Origin: Planctomycetota bacterium
GTDB taxonomy: Bacteria > Planctomycetota > Phycisphaerae > Sedimentisphaerales > Anaerohalosphaeraceae
Length of the DNA stretch: 5,345 nt
Reading direction: 5' to 3'
Assembly: GCA_012519365.1 (NCBI GenBank)
Contig: JAAYQH010000042.1
Span: 1 to 5,345, forward strand
Shown here: one piece after another, positions 1 to 5,345 of the stretch
How positions within the stretch are numbered: position 1 is the stretch's first letter
How the letters are laid out: every line of letters begins with the position of its first letter
Position numbers and translations under genes: made by a program
The notes under the pieces: generated by a model
The model's input: the letters and a program-made list of their open reading frames with translations, nothing else
Told to the model about the DNA's origin: nothing
The model's database searches: none

Positions 1-121
1 CCAACGACCCGCCTGCCAGTCCTATCGCAATCTTGATAACAGTCAGCCCCACATTGATCCACAGGCCAACCCACGTAATGCGGCGAATCGCGGCATCATC
101 CTGTCGGCGATCATAATTCAT
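1..121 (-). CDS. Cation diffusion facilitator (CDF) family transporter, N-terminal fragment
   Basis: An ATG at 119-121 opens a frame that runs off the left edge, giving 40 codons. The peptide has a short charged start (MNYDRRQDDAAIRR) and then a hydrophobic segment from about residue 15 to 36 (ITWVGLWINVGLTVIKIAIG), followed by GGSL. The pattern of a basic residue, 'ITWVGL..N..LT..K...G..GGSL' is typical of the first transmembrane helix of CDF metal exporters (FieF/MamM/CzcD type), which export divalent metals such as Zn, Fe or Mn by proton antiport as inner-membrane dimers. The metal-binding Asp/His motifs of helices 2 and 5 lie outside the window, so substrate cannot be judged. The start lies 13 bases after the phosphomutase stop. 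An AAGGG at 127-131, 5 bases before the ATG, can serve as ribosome site, which suggests co-transcription. Family call is by resemblance over a short stretch; another polytopic membrane protein is possible. Confidence 0.72.
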   Translation of the reverse strand, partial: MNYDRRQDDAAIRRITWVGLWINVGLTVIKIAIGLAGGSL

Positions 122-134
122 ATCGGCCCTTATG

Positions 135-1499
135 CTATAAAACCTCTTTTCGAATCGCTTCGATCTGTTCGGTCCAGCGGCGTGCGGTCTCGGTATCTTT
201 GGTCTCCATAATGACACGCATAATCGGTTCGGTGTTACTGGTGCGAATATGAATCCAGCCATCGGACAGGTCAAAACGACAACCGTCGGTGGTATCAATT
301 CGTGCGTCCGGAAAAATGGTTTTGGCTTTTTCGATAATCGCCTGCGCCTGCGGCTTGTCGGCAGGATATTTGGTTTTTACCATCACATAACGGCCAATCT
401 CATCGGCCAATTGCCCAACCGATTTACCCGTCTCAGCCATCAGCTGCAGCACCAGGGCCATCGCGACCAGACTGTCTCGCACCGGACCGACACGCAAATC
501 GATAACCCCCCCGTTCCCTTCGCCGCCGATAATGCAGTTGTGCTTGAGCATGGCTTCGGCGACATTGGCCTCACCGACGGCAGTGCGGATGACCGTCCCG
601 CCTGCAGCAGCGGCAATATCATCGATCATGCGAGAAGTTGAAAGATTGGCCGCAGCCGTACCGCTTTGCTTGCTGAAGACATATTTGGCCGCCAGCGCCA
701 GTGTATATTCTTCGCCGATATAGCGCCCCTGCTGATCGACAATAGCCAGCCGGTCGGCGTCGGGATCCTGCGCAAAACCGATGTCAGCCTTGTGCTGCTT
801 GACCTCGTGACACAAGTCCGTCAGATTCTCAGCCGTCGGTTCGGGCGTATGGGCAAACAGCCCGGTCGGTTCAATGTTCAATGGAATCACCTCACAGCCG
901 AGTTTTTCAAGCAGACAACGCCCCGCCACCCCGCCGGCCCCATTGACACTGTCCAACACGACCTTGTAATGTTTTTCCGCAATAAGGGCGGGGTTGACCA
1001 CCGCCATCACCTTTTCCGTATGCACACGCGGCGTCTGGCCGTTACAGGTAATTTTACCACAGTGCAGTGAATCGGCCAGCCTAAAGGCCCGCTGATGATA
1101 ACGGCCGATGATATCCTCGGCCATCAAACGCGGCGGGGCGATCCCGTTGTCCAACAGCAACTTAATGCCGTTCCACGGGATTGGATTGTGACTGGCGGTG
1201 ATAATGACTCCGCCATCGCATCCCAGATGACGCACCATAATCCCCACACCCGGCGTCGAACAAATCCCCAAATCGATGATGTTTATGCCACTGGCGGTCA
1301 GCCCGGCCGCAACCGCAGAAAACACCATCTGGCCGGACGGCCGCGAATCACGACCCACCGCTACGGTCAATTTTTTGTCCGGTTTTTGGTCCTGTAAAAA
1401 CGCCCCAAACGCGCATCCATAGGCTGCGACCACCTCCGGCGTAAGATTCTCACCGATAAGGCCTCGCATCCCGCTTATACTAATAATCAATTCAGCCAT
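135..1499 (-). CDS. Phosphohexomutase (phosphomannomutase/phosphoglucomutase/GlmM superfamily)
   Basis: A complete 454-residue alpha-D-phosphohexomutase, the usual length for bacterial and archaeal members. It moves a phosphate between C6 and C1 of a hexose phosphate through a phosphoserine enzyme. All four active-site loops are visible: the phosphoserine loop TASHNP at residues 101-106 (Ser103 catalytic), the Mg-binding loop DPDADR at 245-250 (Asp245, 247, 249), the sugar-recognition loop GGEGNGG at 325-331, and the phosphate-binding loop RTSNTEP at 419-425. The N-terminal ISGMRG (8-13) is the usual first motif. GGEGNGG with SNTEP differs from canonical bacterial GlmM (GEQSGH, SGTEP) and resembles the archaeal and Bacteroidetes/planctomycete 'phosphoglucosamine mutase' type. 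Glucosamine-, mannose- or glucose-phosphate could therefore be the substrate, and the gene could supply UDP-GlcNAc or GDP-mannose precursors. The ATG at 1497-1499 has only a weak AAGAG (1511-1515) 11 bases upstream. It lies 52 bases after top6B. Family certain, substrate unsure. Confidence 0.93.
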   Translation of the reverse strand: MAELIISISGMRGLIGENLTPEVVAAYGCAFGAFLQDQKPDKKLTVAVGRDSRPSGQMVFSAVAAGLTASGINIIDLGICSTPGVGIMVRHLGCDGGVIITASHNPIPWNGIKLLLDNGIAPPRLMAEDIIGRYHQRAFRLADSLHCGKITCNGQTPRVHTEKVMAVVNPALIAEKHYKVVLDSVNGAGGVAGRCLLEKLGCEVIPLNIEPTGLFAHTPEPTAENLTDLCHEVKQHKADIGFAQDPDADRLAIVDQQGRYIGEEYTLALAAKYVFSKQSGTAAANLSTSRMIDDIAAAAGGTVIRTAVGEANVAEAMLKHNCIIGGEGNGGVIDLRVGPVRDSLVAMALVLQLMAETGKSVGQLADEIGRYVMVKTKYPADKPQAQAIIEKAKTIFPDARIDTTDGCRFDLSDGWIHIRTSNTEPIMRVIMETKDTETARRWTEQIEAIRKEVL

Positions 1500-1523
1500 A
1501 AAATATTAAACTCTTAATCAGTC

Positions 1524-1558
1524 CTGAATGCCAAATCCTAAACGCTGAACACTAAAGC
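1524..1558. repeat. Five tandem degenerate heptamers across the top6B stop codon
   Basis: Read on the plus strand the 35 bases divide without remainder into CTGAATG, CCAAATC, CTAAACG, CTGAACA and CTAAAGC. On the minus strand the unit is NNTTYRG: the two T positions and the last G are invariant in all five copies, and the second-to-last base is A in four of five. The unit nearest top6B supplies part of its last Leu codon and its TAG stop (1552-1554). The other four fill most of the 52-base gap before the phosphomutase. No further in-phase copy is evident on the low-coordinate side, where the sequence turns AT-rich (1500-1516). It does not form an obvious hairpin, so it does not look like a terminator. 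Function unknown. Confidence 0.55.
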
Positions 1559-3300
1559 TTACGTGAATGCTCCAATGTCACCTTGAGTTTTTCAACAAGT
1601 GTCTGGACTTGAGTCTCTTTTAGCGACAAAATATCGCGCAAGGCCTCACCAATATGCGGCAGGTAGGTCTCGATATACCCGCGTTTGACCATTTCTTCAC
1701 GAATACGCTTTTGGCGGCGGACATGAATGCCCAGTTTTCGCCCGCATTCCTGAATAGCCAGTTTGATTTCCTTGACAATTTCCGGATAATGCGCTACCGC
1801 CTCTTTACTTTCCGATGTAAACGGAACCCAAACCGAGGCAATATGCACCATCAACAATAACGACCCGGCTGGCAAGGCGCCTTTGCTTTGACTGAGGCCA
1901 TAATTGCGCCAGTTGGTCTCCAGCACCGCTTTATACGTGGCACAGGCCGACTGTTGATACAGCAGCGGCACCCGATTGGCAAATCGCACCAGACGCATCA
2001 GCGGATCTTTATCCTCATCGTTGCCATTGCCATTGCCATTGCCGTTTTTACAGCCAAAGGCCAATGCCGCCTCCACGATAAAGGGGTTGCCTCGATAGAC
2101 CGCCGGTTTCCGCGTACAACTGCTGTAAAATTCCGCCTCTACAACACGCTTGAGCCCCTCAATGAGTTTCTCTTCACCAATAGGGCCGATGCAGTCGGTC
2201 GGCGGAGCCACCAGTTTGGTGGAGTTAATCGACTCGTACAGTTTTTCTGCTTCTTTGAGGGTCAGTTTCTCAGGTTTAAGATTAACGGATAACTTGGCTT
2301 TTTTACAGATCTCCTCAGCCAGCCGCTCGCTGACGCGGGAAAAATCCTGTCGCAAAAAATCCCTCAGTTTTTTGGTCGAACTTTCCCGCGCCATCTTAAA
2401 CAGCACCCCCAATTCGACCCCATAGGGATGCGGCTTAATTTCTATCGGAATAAACGGCAATTCGTCTGTCTGCCGCGGGTACTCGACGGTGTTGCCGTCG
2501 GGCGTGCGAAAAATAATCGTCGCGTGCGGATTGGCCATAGCCGTCTGTGCCAGATACTCATCGACGCTTTGCCTGCCTTTTTGGTAGCGGCCCTCCAGCG
2601 TAATTGTTACGCTGGTGCCGGTGGGCAAATCAAACTCACACTCCTGATCAAGGATCACGTCCGGCTGGTTCCGCATCGTATCGATTTGCACATGGTAATG
2701 AATCGCTGGTTTTTTGGGAGTGGTGCGGGTGATAATCTCCACCGGCTCTCCCGTAGTCAGCAGGCCGTACATTCCCGCAGCACTGATGCCAATGCCCTGC
2801 TGGCCGCGACTCATCTTAAGGGTGTGAAACTTGCTGCCGTACAGCAGACGGGCAAAAATATTCGGCACTTGTTTGGAAACGATGCCGGGGCCGTTGTCTT
2901 TGACTGTCACCCGAAATTTATTCTCGCTTCCGGGGCAGGACTCGATGAACACCGTCACCGTCGGCAAAATATGAGCTTCTTCACAGGCATCCAGAGCATT
3001 ATCCACCGCCTCTTTAATCGCCGTCAAGAGGGCCTTTCGTGGATTGTCAAAGCCCAGCAAATGACGGTTTTTGGCAAAAAATTCGCTGACGCTGATGTCC
3101 CGCTGCTTGGCGGCCATACTTTCAGCAGTCGCTGCCTGATGCACGCGGCGCGATTTTTTTTTACCGGCCGTTGCAACCGCCGAAGCCCTCGTCTGATCGG
3201 AGGTCTTCGGCGGCGCATCGTTTACCGCAACCGGCGCTTCAGTCGAAGCGTCAAACGCGAATCCCATCTGTTTCGAATCCTTCGCTTTTCGTGCCGTCAT
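1552..3300 (-). CDS. top6B: DNA topoisomerase VI subunit B (type IIB, GHKL ATPase)
   Basis: A complete 582-residue Top6B, the ATP-operated clamp of topoisomerase VI, which with the Spo11-like subunit A passes one DNA duplex through another. The GHKL ATPase fold begins near residue 65: N-box IKEAVDNALDA (95-105; Glu97, Asn101), G1 box DNGPGI (135-140), YGSKF (154-158), ATP-lid G2 box SRGQQGIGIS (164-173), and TGTSVTI (227-233). A helix-two-turn-helix region follows at roughly 320-390. The transducer runs to the C-terminus with ANRVPLLY (441-448) and WVPFTSESKEAVA (491-503), whose Lys499 is the likely switch lysine contacting the gamma-phosphate. There is no C-terminal Ig-like domain. About 65 basic, low-complexity residues precede the core (KKKSRR at 48-53). 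The ATG at 3298-3300 lies 21 bases after serA. Its AAGGGA abuts the start directly, so Met12 (3265-3267), with AAGGA 10 bases upstream, is a rival start. No subunit A gene is adjacent, unlike the usual archaeal pairing. Confidence 0.95.
   Translation of the reverse strand: MTARKAKDSKQMGFAFDASTEAPVAVNDAPPKTSDQTRASAVATAGKKKSRRVHQAATAESMAAKQRDISVSEFFAKNRHLLGFDNPRKALLTAIKEAVDNALDACEEAHILPTVTVFIESCPGSENKFRVTVKDNGPGIVSKQVPNIFARLLYGSKFHTLKMSRGQQGIGISAAGMYGLLTTGEPVEIITRTTPKKPAIHYHVQIDTMRNQPDVILDQECEFDLPTGTSVTITLEGRYQKGRQSVDEYLAQTAMANPHATIIFRTPDGNTVEYPRQTDELPFIPIEIKPHPYGVELGVLFKMARESSTKKLRDFLRQDFSRVSERLAEEICKKAKLSVNLKPEKLTLKEAEKLYESINSTKLVAPPTDCIGPIGEEKLIEGLKRVVEAEFYSSCTRKPAVYRGNPFIVEAALAFGCKNGNGNGNGNDEDKDPLMRLVRFANRVPLLYQQSACATYKAVLETNWRNYGLSQSKGALPAGSLLLMVHIASVWVPFTSESKEAVAHYPEIVKEIKLAIQECGRKLGIHVRRQKRIREEMVKRGYIETYLPHIGEALRDILSLKETQVQTLVEKLKVTLEHSRKL
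2020..2046 (-). repeat. In-frame hexanucleotide repeat encoding (Asn-Gly)4-Asn in top6B
   Basis: The plus strand reads TTGCCA three times and then TTGCCG (2021-2044). In the minus-strand reading frame this gives alternating AAT/AAC and GGC codons, that is N-G-N-G-N-G-N-G-N at residues 419-427, followed by the acidic DEDKD. It sits between PFIVEAALAFG and RLVRFANRVPLLY in the transducer region, at a place that looks like a surface loop. Because the unit is six bases, slippage would change the loop by two residues without breaking the frame. Confidence 0.8.
3278..3282 (-). promoter_or_regulatory. Possible ribosome site for an alternative top6B start at Met12
   Basis: The minus strand carries AAGGA 10 bases before the in-frame ATG at 3265-3267. 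The longer start at 3298-3300 has AAGGGA immediately touching the ATG (3301-3306) and an AAGG 16 bases away (3317-3320), neither at ideal spacing. The choice decides whether the protein carries the lysine-rich first 11 residues. The longer start is kept as the default because it gives the usual short gap to serA. Confidence 0.3.
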
Positions 3301-3321
3301 TCCCTTATCACCAACACCTTA

Positions 3322-4908
3322 CTATACTTTACAGATATACATCTCATTGACAAAGTCGAGATTGGCCAACTCTTCGGCGGCCTTGGCATCGGGTGTCTTG
3401 TCCAGACTAACCGCCAAAATCGCCTTGCCGTCACCCAATTTATGGCCGACACCCATCGTATTAATATTGATGCCGTAGCTGCCGAGCGTCATCCCGATCG
3501 AGCCAATAACGCCGGGTTTGTCGTCGTTGAAAATCACCATCATCGTACCTTCCGGTGTCACTTCAACGTTAAACCCGTCAATCTCAATGATCCGCAGCAG
3601 AGAGCCGCCGAAAACCGTCCCGCGAACGGTGCGCTTGACCTTGTCGGTCTGGACCGTAGCAGCAAAACTCGACTCAAGGTCCTTGATGTCAGGATTTTTT
3701 GTCACATCCACGCTGATGCCGCGTTCTTTGGCCAGCAAGCCGACATTGACCATATTGACCACTGTCTCAAAGTGCGGCTGCAACAGGCCAATTGTAAATG
3801 AGGAGGTAACCGCATCGATCGCCTTTTCGGCGATAGACCCTCGATATTCGACCGCGATATTTTGAATATGACCCGGTGCAATCGCGGCCATCAGCGAACC
3901 AATCCGCCGGGCCAGCTCAGCGTAAAGACAGACAATCGGCGAAACGCCGGCGCCCATGGCCGGTGCATTCAGTGCATTGCGAATCGGACCGCCTTTAATG
4001 GCGTCCACCAGAATCTGAACCGCCTCAACAGCGACCTCAATTTGCGCCTCCTCGGTGCTGGCGCCAAGGTGCGGCGCGACCAGACAATTGTCAAACTCGG
4101 TAAACCGCGTATTGTCCGGGGGCTCTTTGGTAAACACATCCAGCGCCGCCCCGGCGATGGTGCGGGCTGCCAAGGCGTTATATAAATCGTCTTCGTTGAT
4201 AATCCCGCCGCGAGCGCAGTTTACGATCCGGCAGGTCGGTTTCATCATCTTCAGTTCTTTGGAGCCGATCATATTCAGCGTTTGCTCATTTCGCGGCACA
4301 TGCACCGAAATGTAATCAGATTCTTTGTAAATACGCTCAAGATTATCGGTAACCTCCACGCCCAGTTCTTCAGCCTCTTTCGGAGCGGCAAACGGATCGT
4401 AACCGAGCACCTTCATATTGAATCCTTTGGCCATACGGATCACCGCCATTCCGATACGCCCCAACCCAATAACTCCCAGGGTTTTATTATTGAGCTGGTT
4501 GCCGGTATAACTTTTTCGATCCCACTTGCCCGCTTTCAGGCTGTTGCAGGCCGGCACAATATTGCGGCTCAGTGCCAGCATCAATGCCATCGTATGCTCG
4601 GCAGCGCTTAGCGTGTTGCCGCTGGGGGTATTCATCACAATAATCCCCTTGCGGGTGGCCGCGGGAACATCAACATTATCTATGCCGACGCCGGCTCGGG
4701 CAATTGCCTTTAGTTTACCAGGGTTTTCCAGCACTTTGGCGGTCACCTGCGTGCCGCTACGAATGATCAGTCCGTCAAAATCGCCGATGATCTTGGCCAA
4801 CTCCTCCTCGCTCAATCCCGTCCTGACGACTGGCTCAAAATCCGGCAACGATTTGAGCATATCTATTCCTTCCTGGGCCAGTTTGTCGCTGATTAAAACT
4901 TTGTACAT
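3322..4908 (-). CDS. serA: D-3-phosphoglycerate dehydrogenase, long form with ACT domain
   Basis: A complete 528-residue enzyme for the first committed step of serine synthesis: 3-phosphoglycerate plus NAD+ to 3-phosphohydroxypyruvate, in the cytosol. The split substrate-binding domain (about 1-100 and 285-310) surrounds a Rossmann domain with GLGRIG at 148-153 and Asp171 at the end of the second strand, which fits NAD rather than NADP. The catalytic set of D-2-hydroxyacid dehydrogenases is present: Arg233 in NCARGGIINE, Glu262 in TKEPPDN and His280 in APHLGAS. Residues of about 320-450 form the intervening domain of the long type known from Mycobacterium and Bacillus. The C-terminal ACT domain (about 457-528, DDKPGVIGSIG) is the usual serine-feedback site. 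After its NIN.M.VG stretch a His (489) stands where many homologues have Arg. The start is well supported by AGGAGG 5 bases upstream, which overlaps the stop of the preceding gene. No other serine gene is in view. Confidence 0.97.
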   Translation of the reverse strand: MYKVLISDKLAQEGIDMLKSLPDFEPVVRTGLSEEELAKIIGDFDGLIIRSGTQVTAKVLENPGKLKAIARAGVGIDNVDVPAATRKGIIVMNTPSGNTLSAAEHTMALMLALSRNIVPACNSLKAGKWDRKSYTGNQLNNKTLGVIGLGRIGMAVIRMAKGFNMKVLGYDPFAAPKEAEELGVEVTDNLERIYKESDYISVHVPRNEQTLNMIGSKELKMMKPTCRIVNCARGGIINEDDLYNALAARTIAGAALDVFTKEPPDNTRFTEFDNCLVAPHLGASTEEAQIEVAVEAVQILVDAIKGGPIRNALNAPAMGAGVSPIVCLYAELARRIGSLMAAIAPGHIQNIAVEYRGSIAEKAIDAVTSSFTIGLLQPHFETVVNMVNVGLLAKERGISVDVTKNPDIKDLESSFAATVQTDKVKRTVRGTVFGGSLLRIIEIDGFNVEVTPEGTMMVIFNDDKPGVIGSIGMTLGSYGININTMGVGHKLGDGKAILAVSLDKTPDAKAAEELANLDFVNEMYICKV

Positions 4909-4913
4909 AGGGG

Positions 4914-4919
4914 CCTCCT
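4914..4919 (-). promoter_or_regulatory. Strong Shine-Dalgarno AGGAGG of serA, overlapping the upstream stop codon
   Basis: The minus strand reads TTTAGGAGGCCCCT followed by ATG. The perfect AGGAGG sits 5 bases before the serA ATG, and its first two bases are the last two of the upstream gene's TAG stop (4918-4920). Ribosomes ending the upstream gene would uncover or directly reuse this site, so translational coupling is likely. It is the only strong ribosome site in the window and supports a bacterial-type initiation system. Confidence 0.85.
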
Positions 4920-5345
4920 AAAAAGTTTCCATTTCAAACGCTTCCTGCATCGAAATACGTTCATCCGAGTTTTTGTAATAGAGTTTTACTATGGGATACA
5001 AATCTCGTAAAATACAATGCGCCGACGAGGCCGCCATCCGAGACAAGACCACCGTGCGATTGCCCTGTCCCAGTTCAATGGCGACATCATGGACTTTGCC
5101 CAGACCGTTTTTGGGCCAGAGGTGTTTATTGGTTTCCACATCCAGCAGCAGCGACCGGGTCATCATATGACCGAAGTGATAATCTCGAATATTCATCGGA
5201 AACAATTCGTACTCTTCAATCCGCACAATCAGCACCAGTCCGGCCCCTTCCTGACGCGCCACTGATTCAGGCGTCAGTACGTTGCCCACAGGATTGACTC
5301 GACTGTCAGCCTGGACAAGTACGTTCTCCGGCTTGACCTTGGCTC
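4918..5345 (-). CDS. Unrecognised protein, C-terminal fragment (141 residues visible)
   Basis: The frame is open from the right edge to the TAG at 4918-4920, so this is the end of a longer gene. A GTG at 5287-5289 could be taken for a start, but 18 further in-frame codons upstream are stop-free and read as ordinary folded protein (AKVKPENVLVQADSRVNPVG), so it is more likely an internal Val. The visible part has a hydrophobic beta-like strand in GAGLVLIVRIEEYELFP, a second strand plus Asp-Trp style turn in SLLLDVETNKHLWPKNG, a helix-like stretch in SRMAASSAHCILRDLYPIV, and a charged tail ending in EAFEMETF. There is no membrane segment in this part. The layout of a 'd-x-v-L-x-V-x-I-x-x-y' strand followed by a strand ending in a Trp turn recalls uncharacterised secreted or lipoprotein-like families in planctomycetes and the CsgG-like fold, but this is a weak resemblance. 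Any signal peptide would lie outside the window. It ends 9 bases before serA. Confidence 0.8.
   Translation of the reverse strand, partial: AKVKPENVLVQADSRVNPVGNVLTPESVARQEGAGLVLIVRIEEYELFPMNIRDYHFGHMMTRSLLLDVETNKHLWPKNGLGKVHDVAIELGQGNRTVVLSRMAASSAHCILRDLYPIVKLYYKNSDERISMQEAFEMETF

Larger units (their letters stand above)
1..5345 (-). other. Probable single transcription unit of five same-strand genes
   Basis: All five genes read leftward with gaps of 9, 21, 52 and 13 bases, and the first pair is joined by a ribosome site overlapping a stop codon. None of the gaps shows a -35/-10 pair or a GC-rich hairpin with a T-run. The 52-base gap before the phosphomutase is AT-rich (1500-1516) and is the only place with room for an internal promoter, but no convincing one is seen. 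The true promoter and terminator lie outside the window. Inferred from layout only. Confidence 0.6.

Noticed and set aside
249..641. Plus-strand open frame opposite the phosphohexomutase
   Set aside because: Antisense shadow of a gene with all family motifs; its composition is unlike a folded protein.
1500..1551. Possible terminator or promoter in the 52-base gap between top6B and the phosphohexomutase
   Set aside because: There is no stable hairpin with a T-run, and no convincing -35/-10 pair. The AT-rich part next to the ATG alone is not enough.
3322..3540. His489 in place of the usual Arg in the SerA ACT domain as a sign of lost serine regulation
   Set aside because: The rest of the ACT motif is intact and this position varies in the family. 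One substitution does not support a claim about feedback inhibition.
2428..3801. A 457-codon open frame on the plus strand across the serA/top6B junction
   Set aside because: It lies antisense to two strongly supported genes, has no recognisable motif, is rich in His/Arg/Asn/Cys as complement-strand translations tend to be, and has no ribosome site of note.
4526..4921. Plus-strand open frame opposite the start of serA
   Set aside because: Fully antisense to the NAD-binding half of serA and not recognisable as any family.
1..5345. A new defence or mobile system centred on the GHKL protein
   Set aside because: GHKL ATPases occur in defence systems (for example MORC- or Hsp90-like), but this protein matches Top6B along its whole core, including the H2tH and transducer motifs. 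Its neighbours are housekeeping genes, with no nuclease, integrase or terminal repeats.

Overview
The window is a gene-dense block read entirely from the minus strand. It holds three complete genes and two genes cut by the window edges. In transcription order (high to low coordinates) these are: the C-terminal end of an unrecognised protein (4918-5345), D-3-phosphoglycerate dehydrogenase serA (3322-4908), the ATPase B subunit of DNA topoisomerase VI (1552-3300), a phosphohexomutase of the phosphomannomutase/phosphoglucomutase/GlmM superfamily (135-1499), and the first 40 codons of a probable cation diffusion facilitator (CDF) transporter (1-121). The gaps are 9, 21, 52 and 13 bases. No clear promoter or hairpin terminator is visible in any of them, so the simplest reading is one polycistronic unit.

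The organism looks bacterial. There is a textbook AGGAGG ribosome site before serA, whose product is a long-form (ACT-domain) enzyme. Topoisomerase VI is mainly archaeal and plant, but scattered bacteria carry it. Bacterial top6B, a GGEGNGG-type sugar phosphomutase and the style of the upstream protein together suggest Planctomycetota, perhaps the Phycisphaerae side. This is inference from family resemblance, and an archaeal origin is not strictly excluded.

Functionally the cluster is mixed: serine biosynthesis, DNA topology, sugar-phosphate metabolism for the cell envelope or glycans, and metal export. The genes do not form one obvious pathway. The most notable points are the bacterial top6B with no top6A partner beside it, its basic N-terminal extension containing a possible sliding-clamp-binding peptide, an in-frame Asn-Gly hexanucleotide repeat in its transducer region, and a degenerate five-unit heptamer repeat that runs through the top6B stop codon into the only gap longer than about 25 bases. 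I found no RNA gene, CRISPR array, insertion sequence or clearly novel system here.
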